Shown: piece by piece, positions 42,601-50,833 of the stretch | How the letters are laid out: the number at the start of each line of letters is the position of its first letter | Position numbering within the stretch: the stretch's first letter is position 1 | Origin: a virus | DNA: 57,088 bases | Virus record (IMG/VR): IMGVR_UViG_3300044619_000511 | Coordinates: 1 to 57,088 of that record | Direction: 5' to 3' (one strand) | Translations under genes and position numbers: made by a program | The notes under the pieces: generated by a model | The model's database searches: none | What the model was told of the DNA's origin: nothing | Seen by the model: the letters and a program-made list of their open reading frames with translations, nothing else

Positions 42601-45600
42601 ATTCCTTTCTGATACTGGTGAGATACTTATTAATAAAGAATTACTTGCTAAGGGTATTGCCGATGGCCGTGTAGTATGGCATGAGGCTTCGCACCCTGTG
42701 ATTAATATTGTAAGGAACACGAACTCCCCGCTTTTCGATAAGGTGATTGCGGGCATGAAAGAGGCTGCTAAGACAGATAAAGCTGTTGATGCAGTTCTAA
42801 ATTGGTCCAATGATAACTATGGTGTAGAGGGCGAAGGAGTGGTAAACGATGAAGCGGTTGTAGAGATGATCGCCAATATCTCTGAAGGTACTATTGATAT
42901 TACAAAACTACCTACTGGATTCAAACAGTCAGTGATAGACTTTGTGAATAGTATTGCTAAGGCATTAGGGTTTAATCCTGTGTTATCTGATACTGATGTG
43001 GCTGCCTTTAAGAATTTGGTTACCCAGATTTCAGATGCACTTACCACTGGTCGTGATATATCAGAGGTTGTTGGCGCAGAGAATGTAAAAGAATATTTAA
43101 ATACTGTTCAGGCGCCCGGAGTTGTAACTGGAGGTGAGTTTAAGATTCAAGCAAGAACTACAGATCAACCAGCTATTAACGTATATGAATCAAAAGATAT
43201 TGAAAAATTAAACCAGCGTTCGATAGAAGATGTTTATAATAATTATGATGGTAAAGCTGTCGTGATTAATTCAGACCCAACAAGAGTTGGTGAATTGATT
43301 TTACCGTCAGGCAAGAAAGTGTTTATGTATGGCGGCCCGGCATACTTATCTATTAAAGATAATGTAGCATCTAACGTAGGTTTTGCTACCACACAAATTA
43401 GCAAGGTTAACACTTGGATGAAGTATGTAAAAGATGTATTTGGTAATAATCCCGGTGTTACACTAGTAGCATCTCAAGCTCCTACTTCAATACTTAGTAA
43501 CTCATATGCTTTGCGTTATGTGATGGATGGAATATCTATGTTGCCAAAATCTGTTCTTAAATCTTCTGATTTTAAAAATGAATTCTTTGGTAAGGACCTT
43601 GTTTTATTAAAAGATGCATTTGGTGAAAAGGCATATAACGAGTTTGTAAACAAGTATAAAAAAGCAGATTTATCTGATCCTAAGGTTATTGATGAGATGA
43701 TTGCAGAGATGGCGTATAAGGTTGGAGATGATAATAAGCCTGCTAGTTTTAAGGCTCGCGGTGCATTTGTTGCAAATCTATTAGGTGGCATAGCTCCTAA
43801 GTCTGCGCTGAAAGGTGTAGAAGGGGATATTGGTTATGTGTCTAAAAAACCTAACAAGTTCATTTCTAAGCAATTGATGGATCGTCTTGGTATTAACGCC
43901 GAGAAGGTGATGAGAGAAATTGGAGAGCCATCGCTGGTAGACCTATATATGAACGATGGGAAGTGGGGATTTGCAGTTGCTGGGTTTGAGACTGATCCTA
44001 ACATGAATGTTGAATCAGTACAACAAGGCGGTGTTAAGCACCCATTATTTAATGCTAAGTTCCCCGGCAAGAATGCTTTTATATTAGATGGCGCTTATGA
44101 ACTAAATAAAATGTTTACGCCGGTTGAAATCACTGGACCTTCTGGTAAGCCATACACTAAGACAGCAGCACAAATGCTAGCTGGTAGTATGTATGTAAAG
44201 GGAGAGCCACTTGCGGAAGGAGGTTCATTTGAATATGTACGTACAACACCGGCTGGTAGAAGAATACAAGCTTCTCGTGGCCGTCGTGATCTAGATGCTA
44301 AGTTAAAAGCATTCGCTCAGAAAGAGCGCGAGCTCGGGAGCACAGATCAGGAGATCGAACAGGCTATCCGCAACCGTTTCCCGCTAATGGATAAGGCACG
44401 TATCGATGAGATCATGGTGCCAGTTACTGTAGCACAGCCAACCGTAGGGGAAAAGCTAGAGACTGTAGTACAGCCAGAGGGCGAGGAGAAGGTAAGAGGC
44501 ATGGAGAAAAGACTGGGAGATCTGGATGAGGATACATATAATAAAATAGTAGACGAGTCTAAGACCTACTTTAGCCAGCCCAATAAGCAGACAGAGAAAG
44601 CTGCTGAGGAGTTTATGAAGGGGAAGTCACTAGAGTATATGGCTGAGTTTGTTACCTCTAATCCTAACATCCCCGGAGCCGTCAATGTTTGGATGGCTGC
44701 GATGACTGCTAAGAAATTAGGGACAGAGATTGATGCAGCTAAGAAGGCTGGTGATGTTGATAAGGTGGAAATGTTATCCGCTGCCCGTGCTAATATCTAC
44801 AACCACTTCTCAGCTAAGGCTACTGAACTCGGTCAGACTGTACAGGCTTTCGTATCATTCAAGAACGATCCTGCTGCTAACCAGTTCATATTCAATAAGA
44901 TACTGAAGCAGCTGGAAGAGAAAGGTGTTACTGGGTTAACCGATTCGCAGAAGGCGGAGATTAAAAAGATGTTGGATGATGTGTCGACTGCTGCTGCTGG
45001 ATTGCCTAAGGATATGGCAATCACTAAGCTATCACACTATCTTGGTAAGCTTACGCCGATCAGTGCGTTTGATATTATGCAGGCGATGTGGTATGCAAAG
45101 ATTCTATCTGGTATTACTACACAGTCTAAGAACTTCTTTGCCAACATGGTCAATACATTTGTAGAGGTACCAGTGGTTGCGATGAGAATGTCTGTTCAAA
45201 CAGGAAGTCTACAGCCTATATTCTATGCAATGAAAGGATTAGGTGGTGGTGCTATTAAGGGATTAGTAAAGGCTGGCGATATCCTGAAGTCTGGTGTTAC
45301 TTCAAAGGCTGAAGATAAGTTCTTCAATAATGATAACTTACTAGAGTATTTCACTTGGTCTGATACTAAGATTGGTAAAGGCTTGGGTGGTGCAGTGGGT
45401 AAGATATTAGACTTCCCTCTGTTGTTTGAGACAAGCCCCCGAGCCCTCAAGTTTGTAGGACGCTCTCTGACTGCATCCGATGCCCTATTCTCAACAGCTA
45501 ACCAAGAGGCGGCTGCTAACATGTTAGCATTTGCTCAAGCGAAGCAAGAGGGTTTAAAGGGTAATGTATACAATAGAGTACAGCAGATCCTTAATAATAC

Positions 45601-46966
45601 TAAGCAATCTGTAGTAGATGCAAAGGCACAGGCTACTGGGGAAGGATTCAAACCCGGTACAGTTCAGCATAAGAGAAGGATGATAGAACTTGTGAATCAA
45701 AATAGAGGTGAGGAGATTGTTACTAAGGCTGAGGAGATGGGGAAGCGCGCAACACTTACTAATGAGCCAGAAGGTTTTACTAGAGGTATTTATATGATGG
45801 CAACTAAGATACAGGAGACTATGCCGATATCAAAAGTAATGATACCGTTTACACGTATCGTTGCTAACGTATCAGAGATGATGATTAACTTCTCTCCTGC
45901 TGGTACATATCGTGCAGTGACTGGTATTAAGAACCCTAAGTTTAGTTTTAAGTTTACGCCAAGTGGTGACAATAAATTAACTAACGATCAGCGAGCTGAC
46001 TTGTTTATTAAATCTATGATCGGTATCACAGCCTTAACCGTTCTTGCTAATAACATTGGTGATGATGAGGATGACTGGTTTGATATCACAGCTGGTGGAC
46101 CTACAGACTTTGCTAAGAAATATGAGTTAATGAAGGGTGGCTGGAGACCATATACAATCACATTCAAAGATGGTACTAAAATAAACTATGCTGAATGGCC
46201 TGTGGCTGGAGCATTATCTGCACTTGGTACTGTGTTAGATGTTGATAGATATGGTAATGTAGAAGACCCAGAGTGGATAGACAAGATGGTTATTGGTGCT
46301 GCTGGTTACATGTCTTCTATATATGATAAGTCACTACTAAAAGGTATCTCCGACTTCGTAGATATATTTAGACCAACTGGAAAGTATGGGGCTGGATCTG
46401 ATGACTTTATAAAAAGAACAGTAGAGAATACTACCAAGTTCGGAGCACAGCAAGCTAAAGCGTTGACGCTATCTAACTTCTCACAGCAGGCATTAAAACT
46501 TACTGACGAATACAAAGATAATCCTATTAGGGAAGCAAAGGGGGCTGAGGTATTCTATAGAGATATCCCAATTATTAATGATGGATTAAATCCGATTGTG
46601 GATGTGTTCGGAGATCCTGTTACCTATGCAACTACAGAAAGATTGCTACCTTGGATGAGTGTTAGTGATGAGAAAAAAGATCAGGTGCTTGCCTATCTAA
46701 ATCGCAATAACGTATTTGTTGGTATGGCTAAGGAAAAGCCAATGATTAATTTAGACAATGGCGAGGAGAGAAAGATGACACGCCAAGAGTTATATGAGTA
46801 TAGAAAGCTTGCAGGTAAATATACTAAAGAGTTCCTGTATGAAAATATCTCTACGTTGAAAGATATTAATGCAATGGAGAACGGCAAGGAGATGATGAAA
46901 CAAGTAGTAGCAGACTTTACTTCTGCTGCAAGAGATAGAGCTTATGCGGAAATATTAATTAAATAA
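39611..46966 (+). CDS. Giant ejected virion protein with HExxH motif
   Basis: A 2451-aa protein, the largest of the genome. The start is polar with repeats of K-x-F-L-D/E type (SLFEATKSKKIFLDEADF, FDDFQNTLG). The middle contains a candidate zinc-protease motif WHEASHPVINI (His1024, Glu1025, His1028). The C-terminal third has hydrophobic segments (WYAKILSGITTQSKNFFANM, VMIPFTRIVANVSEMMINF) of the kind in phage large polyvalent proteins. It probably enters the cell with the DNA, crosses the wall or inner membrane, and may cleave a host protein. The peptidase call needs a profile check. Confidence 0.75.
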   Translation: MPDPIKSLFEATKSKKIFLDEADFKSQLSKDPQGVFNAVSDSKLFLDFDDFQNTLGLKKKDGTGLLETTVQPTGEPSATTSPSQLPSVSEPLTKLRGADIKAITPKAQGLGVDPIALSSAVNDFEADDDFIVNKAKEYQTNKAEYDKSKAAYRWRSLLKSSMTAKGLSDADADIQLDYVTKLQQLDIDPNTGENIKANFTTALDRVNKIRQAITDNIPDQDDKAEALRALQVDSYAAIFQGMKDQNVVNNWAATGGGNMFIGAGLDALKLTDPEKAKFLEERINNKYAPEEDKQLYKKELEDLGLSAVAFEIDRNFNRVSQSGAKPSENFINSLSNWKNLVEKTKRSQMNRYGDVSSADIDKILFDVTEGLETPSAKKSIYNVAVGATEWLERGLSGIWDYATKNREERIAADMKRDHSKYMTDEILNYGDVGSSIREVDYIPKITNADTKKKIDDIIANTELSRDKKYESVYPLIKSAYQEGQIEFFPNPNKGNINLTSKNVLHLLSTSGARSLGNIIPTIASGGAIPAPIIAGLDATAMKYDEQFREGENDPAGRAIRSGLTVGILSNIMDEGASLAKAFKGGNVTLATARPTTITAMKKAGEMMAKEQVEELATEAIDGDVVKNWKEVMLSTAIIAPVFAGSTAVIDKRRSSEFYRQLWFEAGTNPMLAKSGLKAMLDDGGINSKQYDEAVKRVDQISNIVANMPKVDMNGNPLSDSQKALYADNLMKQYEAKNLPDTLPSKMVDSIKEVAKKADDENAVILEGAEPVKMPAIQVDKPVIETNTLAEVDRVKSLAPEVEDGATFDLDGKKYEGKGLIIPVLSENTTIEELTPKKIADFIEANKAKLGGSTKAGIYKFPNSNKVSIDLNIVVDPKYRGIGLEFGRNAGQESLFDLGTFENVKTGADGKNPMQFSDEQFSEISKALSEGKMPNVFGGESTIEERLGDEVKGDVDQKVQMAQNALQATGVKINMIDNTADFEAAVAERKGPAGVEGVFLSDTGEILINKELLAKGIADGRVVWHEASHPVINIVRNTNSPLFDKVIAGMKEAAKTDKAVDAVLNWSNDNYGVEGEGVVNDEAVVEMIANISEGTIDITKLPTGFKQSVIDFVNSIAKALGFNPVLSDTDVAAFKNLVTQISDALTTGRDISEVVGAENVKEYLNTVQAPGVVTGGEFKIQARTTDQPAINVYESKDIEKLNQRSIEDVYNNYDGKAVVINSDPTRVGELILPSGKKVFMYGGPAYLSIKDNVASNVGFATTQISKVNTWMKYVKDVFGNNPGVTLVASQAPTSILSNSYALRYVMDGISMLPKSVLKSSDFKNEFFGKDLVLLKDAFGEKAYNEFVNKYKKADLSDPKVIDEMIAEMAYKVGDDNKPASFKARGAFVANLLGGIAPKSALKGVEGDIGYVSKKPNKFISKQLMDRLGINAEKVMREIGEPSLVDLYMNDGKWGFAVAGFETDPNMNVESVQQGGVKHPLFNAKFPGKNAFILDGAYELNKMFTPVEITGPSGKPYTKTAAQMLAGSMYVKGEPLAEGGSFEYVRTTPAGRRIQASRGRRDLDAKLKAFAQKERELGSTDQEIEQAIRNRFPLMDKARIDEIMVPVTVAQPTVGEKLETVVQPEGEEKVRGMEKRLGDLDEDTYNKIVDESKTYFSQPNKQTEKAAEEFMKGKSLEYMAEFVTSNPNIPGAVNVWMAAMTAKKLGTEIDAAKKAGDVDKVEMLSAARANIYNHFSAKATELGQTVQAFVSFKNDPAANQFIFNKILKQLEEKGVTGLTDSQKAEIKKMLDDVSTAAAGLPKDMAITKLSHYLGKLTPISAFDIMQAMWYAKILSGITTQSKNFFANMVNTFVEVPVVAMRMSVQTGSLQPIFYAMKGLGGGAIKGLVKAGDILKSGVTSKAEDKFFNNDNLLEYFTWSDTKIGKGLGGAVGKILDFPLLFETSPRALKFVGRSLTASDALFSTANQEAAANMLAFAQAKQEGLKGNVYNRVQQILNNTKQSVVDAKAQATGEGFKPGTVQHKRRMIELVNQNRGEEIVTKAEEMGKRATLTNEPEGFTRGIYMMATKIQETMPISKVMIPFTRIVANVSEMMINFSPAGTYRAVTGIKNPKFSFKFTPSGDNKLTNDQRADLFIKSMIGITALTVLANNIGDDEDDWFDITAGGPTDFAKKYELMKGGWRPYTITFKDGTKINYAEWPVAGALSALGTVLDVDRYGNVEDPEWIDKMVIGAAGYMSSIYDKSLLKGISDFVDIFRPTGKYGAGSDDFIKRTVENTTKFGAQQAKALTLSNFSQQALKLTDEYKDNPIREAKGAEVFYRDIPIINDGLNPIVDVFGDPVTYATTERLLPWMSVSDEKKDQVLAYLNRNNVFVGMAKEKPMINLDNGEERKMTRQELYEYRKLAGKYTKEFLYENISTLKDINAMENGKEMMKQVVADFTSAARDRAYAEILIK

Positions 46967-46967
46967 T

Positions 46968-47432
46968 ATGCAGATATCTAAACATCTATCACTGGCTGAA
47001 GTTAGCCGTAGTGAGACAGCAAAGAGAAGAGGAATCAACAACACACCGAGCGGTGAGCATCTAGAAAATTTTAAAAAGCTGGCGGAGAATATCTTCGAGC
47101 CCATCCGTGAGCACTTCGGTGTACCTATCCACATCAGCTCTGGATACAGAAGCAAGGAGTTGAATAGCGCTATAGGTGGATCTGCAACGTCTCAGCACTG
47201 CAGCGGTGAGGCTATCGATATCGATATGGACGGATCTGCTAGTGGTGTAACTAACGCTCAGGTATTTAATTTCATTAAGGATAACCTACAGTTCGATCAG
47301 CTTATCTGGGAGTTCGGGAGTAACAGCAACCCAGACTGGGTGCATGTTAGCTATGAGACTACGGGTAAACAAAGAAAGCAAATATTAAAGGCGGTAAAAT
47401 CAAACGGTAAAACAGCATATGAAAAGTATTAA
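46968..47432 (+). CDS. Endolysin, peptidase M15 family
   Basis: A 154-aa zinc peptidase of the M15_3 group. Motif HISSGYRSKELN starts near residue 55, SQHCSGEAIDIDM (His77, Asp84) provides zinc ligands, and WVHVS (His126) closes the site. It cuts peptide cross-links in peptidoglycan. It has no signal peptide, so it depends on the holin encoded next, whose start overlaps its stop by 14 bases. Confidence 0.9.
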   Translation: MQISKHLSLAEVSRSETAKRRGINNTPSGEHLENFKKLAENIFEPIREHFGVPIHISSGYRSKELNSAIGGSATSQHCSGEAIDIDMDGSASGVTNAQVFNFIKDNLQFDQLIWEFGSNSNPDWVHVSYETTGKQRKQILKAVKSNGKTAYEKY

Positions 47433-47691
47433 GAAGTTCTTCGCTGATCTATTCAACGACAGCAATACTATTAACGAGAAGGCAGTGGTTGGATTTATTG
47501 CTTTTGTAATGATGGTAATCACACTAGTGACTGATCTAGTTACTGGAGTAATGGGTAAGAATATGCCCATCCATCAGTTTATATTCGATGGGTTTATGGT
47601 AATTGTCCTTGGCGCTTTTGGTATAGCATCTATTGATAAGTGGATTAATAAAACTAAGGGTGGTTCTAATAGCGAACAGTCTGATAATTAA
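47419..47691 (+). CDS. Holin
   Basis: A 90-aa protein with two hydrophobic segments: VGFIAFVMMVITLVTDLV (about residues 24-41) and FDGFMVIVLGAFGIASI (about 56-72). They are joined by a short charged loop, and a polar C-terminal tail follows. This is a class II holin layout (two membrane spans). It overlaps the endolysin gene by 14 bases, the classic holin/endolysin pairing. It forms the pores that release the endolysin at lysis time. Confidence 0.8.
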   Translation: MKSIKKFFADLFNDSNTINEKAVVGFIAFVMMVITLVTDLVTGVMGKNMPIHQFIFDGFMVIVLGAFGIASIDKWINKTKGGSNSEQSDN

Positions 47692-47699
47692 TATCTTTG
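47692..47699 (+). promoter_or_regulatory. Bacteroidetes -7 box TATCTTTG
   Basis: TATCTTTG followed by CACT, with the ATG at 47704: a consensus -7 box with almost no leader. It sits just after the holin stop codon and would express the last rightward gene independently. The -33 region is weak. Confidence 0.55.
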
Positions 47700-47703
47700 C
47701 ACT

Positions 47704-48561
47704 ATGAGTTTACTAGATGTTATGAATGGAAAGCCAAACCCAGAGAAGGGGTTGGTAAGAAAGTACGCCACGAGCCCGCTGCCTAAGGGTAAGGGGAAGA
47801 CGCTGGCTGATCTGTCAAAAGAAATTGGTAAACAGTTGGGTATCAACCCTAACATGCTGGCTTCCAGCTCTTTAGTAGAGGGCGCTAATATATTATTCGA
47901 TACTAAGGCTGGGGGTGAATCATCTGCCTATGAGATTGCTGCAGAGGGTGGTATGGTGGATCGTAGTAAGTACCCAATTGATGCATTCCTTCTTGCTGGT
48001 CTAGATAACTTTGGAACCATGGCTAACAAGCTAAAGAGCAAAGGATATCTGCCAAAGGACGTTGACTATCAAGTTTACCCAGCGTGGAATGAGCAGACAG
48101 AAAAGAGCATCGCAAAGTTTGACAGATCGGGGAACATAACAGAATACTTCATGCCTAAGGATATAGTAGACAAGGCATACTTCGGTACTGGCAAGGAAAG
48201 ACAAGCTGCTGTACAAAGTATTAATAGCAAGTTAAAATCCAAGGGAATCGAGCCCGTTCAGACCGTGGCATTTACAAATAGTGAGGACATGATTAGGGCT
48301 AAGGGCGCCTATCTCAGAGAGCTACAGGATGAAACACTAGCCTATGCAAAGAAGAAGGGCATAACCCCAAAGGGCGAGGAGCTAGACTATCTTGTTATGT
48401 CTGCTTACAATGGTGGTGCCGGTGCTATGCAAGAGCTAGTGGATCAGATCAAGGCTGGTGAGAAAGAGGTTACTAAGAAGGGTGGGAAGAGACAGCAGGT
48501 ACACCAGAATGTATCCAAGCGTATTGGCTATATGGGTTACATGTCTGATCTATTCCAGTAA
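47704..48561 (+). CDS. Transglycosylase-like protein
   Basis: A 285-aa protein. From about residue 220 it has YLVMSAYNGGAGAMQELVDQI, a variant of the lytic-transglycosylase motif AYNxG. An upstream Glu near SSLVEGANILF (about 59) could be the catalytic residue. The N-terminal 50 residues are polar and the protein has no signal peptide, so it may act from inside the virion or after holin opening. It is the last rightward gene; its TAA touches the TAA of the next minus-strand gene. Confidence 0.65.
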   Translation: MSLLDVMNGKPNPEKGLVRKYATSPLPKGKGKTLADLSKEIGKQLGINPNMLASSSLVEGANILFDTKAGGESSAYEIAAEGGMVDRSKYPIDAFLLAGLDNFGTMANKLKSKGYLPKDVDYQVYPAWNEQTEKSIAKFDRSGNITEYFMPKDIVDKAYFGTGKERQAAVQSINSKLKSKGIEPVQTVAFTNSEDMIRAKGAYLRELQDETLAYAKKKGITPKGEELDYLVMSAYNGGAGAMQELVDQIKAGEKEVTKKGGKRQQVHQNVSKRIGYMGYMSDLFQ

Positions 48562-49056
48562 TTATTCGGCGAACCACACCGTAGACACTCCCTTATATAT
48601 ACTAACGCCCATGCGTTTAAATGGCTTTGGCCATCCATTCTCAAGTATTACATTCTTATGTGGCTTTGAGTTGACCCAGAGGTCTAGCAATTCGTCTGGT
48701 GTCATTTGTAGTTTCTTATCCCAGTTCATTGCTGCTATCTCGTAGGCGTACACATTCATCCCCAGTAGTTCTTTGGGCTTATTGTACATGATTCCCCACT
48801 TATCATTCTTCCCCTCTGGTATACATCCTCCTGTCCATCTTGTGCTATACGACCAAGTATGTAGGCTGCACGGGTCCTTGATATCGAAGTGAAAGAATAG
48901 GTCTATGCTGTGTGTCTCTGCTACATATGATAGGGAGTCTGAGTACTGGAGTGCAGTCTTACCGTTCTTGATTCTGTACTCGTTGATCTTATTGAACAGG
49001 TTTACTTCCTGTGGTTCTCTTTCGTGTAAGAATAAAAATATTAGTGGTAGTATCAT
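48562..49056 (-). CDS. CAP (SCP/PR-1) domain protein
   Basis: A 164-aa protein with a short hydrophobic N-terminus (MILPLIFLFLHE) that may be a signal anchor. The CAP fold pattern follows: LFNKINEYRIKNGKTALQYSDSL, VAETHSIDLFFH and the late HKNVILENGWPKPFKRMGVSI. CAP proteins are secreted; in bacteria and phages their targets are mostly unknown. It is the last gene of the leftward unit. Its ATG overlaps the upstream stop by four bases. Confidence 0.8.
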   Translation of the reverse strand: MILPLIFLFLHEREPQEVNLFNKINEYRIKNGKTALQYSDSLSYVAETHSIDLFFHFDIKDPCSLHTWSYSTRWTGGCIPEGKNDKWGIMYNKPKELLGMNVYAYEIAAMNWDKKLQMTPDELLDLWVNSKPHKNVILENGWPKPFKRMGVSIYKGVSTVWFAE

Positions 49057-49181
49057 GGCTGGTTGATTAGGTCCTCTAATTCTTTTAATGTCTGGCCTAT
49101 AACGATACCGATCTTTAGGTTATCGCCTTCTTCTATAGCTTTGGCTAGGGCTATGTAGATTTGTTTAAGACTTTCTTTCAT
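49053..49181 (-). CDS. Hypothetical 42-aa helical protein
   Basis: A short acidic ORF (MKESLKQIYIALAKAIEEGD) with ATGA junctions on both sides (49053-49056 and 49178-49181), which strongly suggests that it is a translated gene of this operon. It is predicted to be one or two helices. No family is recognised. Confidence 0.65.
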   Translation of the reverse strand: MKESLKQIYIALAKAIEEGDNLKIGIVIGQTLKELEDLINQP

Positions 49182-49372
49182 CTGTTCTTAGTTGGTGTAC
49201 GAATAGCAGTTACTGATCCTGTCTTTTCTATCTTTATGTCCTTAAATCCTAGCGCCCCCGAGCATGCCGGGCACTTGAACTTCTGCTTATTGACATCGCT
49301 ATCCCATACATACTCCTTTAGCGTGGCGCCACACTTACACTTGTAGGTTCTTGGTACTAGTTTGTTTGCCAT
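49178..49372 (-). CDS. Zinc-ribbon protein
   Basis: A 64-aa protein with two Cys pairs, CKCG (residues about 12-15) and CPAC (about 34-37), on short strands, forming a rubredoxin-like zinc ribbon. Such small ribbons usually bind DNA, RNA polymerase or a partner enzyme. It overlaps the kinase gene upstream by 16 bases and the 42-aa gene downstream by ATGA. Confidence 0.75.
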   Translation of the reverse strand: MANKLVPRTYKCKCGATLKEYVWDSDVNKQKFKCPACSGALGFKDIKIEKTGSVTAIRTPTKNR

Positions 49373-50070
49373 ATCTTATTCATTAGTAGTTGAACTGTTT
49401 GCTGTAAACATTCTAGGTCAGATACATTTGCAATCTTATAATCAAAGTCCCAGTTGTCAAGCGCAATCTCAGATGGATGATCATTAACCGGACCGACACC
49501 GGGTCTATCTACTCTGATAACTACACCACCATTATCTTTAATAGCTTGCGCCTCATTTGGGAAACGGCAGTCTGTAAATATCCAGTGCGGTAATTCAGAC
49601 ACTGGCGATCCATTACCATCATAACCAACGACACTAGATTTGTATCCAGCCATAGCAGCATTGACCCATGCATTAGGATGAAGGCCATTACGAATAGCAT
49701 CTGTGCCTAGCTTTTGTAGTAGCTCCCGAACCGACATCATCTTCATAAACTTCACATCATCAAACACTACATCTAGTGGAGCCTCTATTTCTGTGTGCCA
49801 CTCTTTGCCAAGAAATGAATCTTTAAATTCTTGATCCTCAAACCTATGTACCGGTATACCAGTAAGGAGGCTGGCTACTTTCTTTAATGCGCCAGAGAAC
49901 TTTTTAATTCTCCATAGTGATTCGATGTCGAGTATGACCTCATAGTTTCTATCATTTACAGCATCTTCAAGTGAATACTCTACAGTTGTGTTCCTTCTGT
50001 TAATGTACTGAATGATCTTAGCTACGGTATCCTTCCCAGATTTTGCGTAGCCTGATATCCCAATGATCAT
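49357..50070 (-). CDS. Deoxynucleoside monophosphate kinase
   Basis: A 237-aa P-loop kinase. Walker A is GYAKSGKD (residues 6-13), and the catalytic middle has MMSVRELLQKLGTDAIRNGLHPNAW. Next comes HWIFTDCRFPNEAQAI with a Walker B-like strand, then VIRVDRPG. This order matches phage dNMP kinases of the T4 gp1/adenylate-kinase-like group. It raises dNTP precursors for phage DNA synthesis. ATGA joins it to the 95-aa gene upstream. Confidence 0.85.
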   Translation of the reverse strand: MIIGISGYAKSGKDTVAKIIQYINRRNTTVEYSLEDAVNDRNYEVILDIESLWRIKKFSGALKKVASLLTGIPVHRFEDQEFKDSFLGKEWHTEIEAPLDVVFDDVKFMKMMSVRELLQKLGTDAIRNGLHPNAWVNAAMAGYKSSVVGYDGNGSPVSELPHWIFTDCRFPNEAQAIKDNGGVVIRVDRPGVGPVNDHPSEIALDNWDFDYKIANVSDLECLQQTVQLLMNKIWQTN

Positions 50071-50354
50071 ATTGATTTGATTGTTTGTGTTTCTCTTAAT
50101 TCGATCTTGTCTTGGTGATGAAATATTAGTAGCGACAGTAGCTCCACTATCTCATGATAGTCTAGCTTTATTCTCTTACCATCTAATACAATCTTAACAC
50201 CATTCCCATCATCACTTAAAGTAGCAGCAAGACCACTGGGGGTTGCCCATTCAGTTGTACTAGAGTAGCGTAGTTCAATGTCGTCATTAACAACGATGTC
50301 ATAGTCATAGCTATTTACTTCTCCATGCCTATCTCTATTTGTCCATACTTGCAT
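50067..50354 (-). CDS. Hypothetical 95-aa beta-rich protein
   Basis: A protein with a Trp/Asp-rich N-terminus (QVWTNRDRHGEVNSYDYD), several short strands and a C-terminal helix (IVELLSLLIFHHQDK). No family is recognised. A 71-nt structured RNA element lies just upstream of its start, so its expression may be controlled at the RNA level. It ends in ATGA with the dNMP kinase. Confidence 0.7.
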   Translation of the reverse strand: MQVWTNRDRHGEVNSYDYDIVVNDDIELRYSSTTEWATPSGLAATLSDDGNGVKIVLDGKRIKLDYHEIVELLSLLIFHHQDKIELRETQTIKSI

Positions 50355-50368
50355 AAGAAAAAAATTAA

Positions 50369-50439
50369 GGGAGGCATACGGCTATCTAACGCGAGATAGT
50401 ATTCCTCTACTCATGTAGAGTTAGTCCGACTCTCCTCCC
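50369..50439 (-). promoter_or_regulatory. Three-way-junction RNA element with alternative hairpin
   Basis: Minus-strand 5' leader: outer stem GGGAGG/CCTCCC (50439-50434 with 50374-50369) enclosing hairpin CTCTAC/GTAGAG (50420-50405, loop ATGA) and hairpin CTATCT/AGATAG (50399-50382, loop CGCGTT). An alternative hairpin AGAGT/ACTCT (50433-50417) shares bases with the first. Mutually exclusive pairings upstream of a start codon are what a regulatory leader or riboswitch shows. No known class is recognised. Confidence 0.5.
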
Positions 50440-50448
50440 GTGGGTTAA

Positions 50449-50679
50449 TTAAAAGGGTAGCTTCTCTTCTGCTTGAGCAGGTGCAGGTGTATACACTTGC
50501 AGGTAAGGCTTGCCTTCCTTGCTCTTGCGAAGGGTTACATTAACCCAACCCTTCTCGTTTAGATTGTCTGTCAGCTTCTGAATGTCATCAGCTGTGAATC
50601 CAATACGAGTTTCTAATTCACCGAATTTGTTTGTCGCTTCGGTAGTACGACCTACGTAGACCTTCTCTGTGTTTGCCAT
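50449..50679 (-). CDS. Small protein with SSB-like C-terminal tip
   Basis: A 76-aa protein. A small beta domain with VYVGRTTEATNKFGELETRIGF and WVNVTLRKSKEGKPYLQVYTP is followed by a Pro/Ala linker and the ending EEKLPF, which resembles the acidic DDxPF tip of bacterial single-strand DNA-binding proteins. That tip recruits repair and replication enzymes. It lies within the replication block. A full OB fold would be larger, so this is at most a reduced SSB-like protein. Confidence 0.6.
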   Translation of the reverse strand: MANTEKVYVGRTTEATNKFGELETRIGFTADDIQKLTDNLNEKGWVNVTLRKSKEGKPYLQVYTPAPAQAEEKLPF

Positions 50680-50680
50680 G

Positions 50681-50833
50681 TTACTTGGTTTTAAAATTTG
50701 TGAGAATTGTTAATGTGTATTTGTAAAGTCCTAGTTCAATATAAAGTTCTTTCTCTTGTAGGTGCCAGACTATTGCAAAGACTGGGAAGATAAAGAACTC
50801 TTTGTGCTTCTCGGTGGTTGTGGTGATGGTCAT
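50681..50833 (-). CDS. Hypothetical 50-aa protein
   Basis: A small ORF (ITTTTEKHKEFFIFPVFAIVW ...) with a mildly hydrophobic centre. It may be a membrane or interface peptide. It starts in an ATGA overlap with the upstream nuclease (50830-50833) and ends one base before the next start region. No family is recognised. Confidence 0.6.
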   Translation of the reverse strand: MTITTTTEKHKEFFIFPVFAIVWHLQEKELYIELGLYKYTLTILTNFKTK

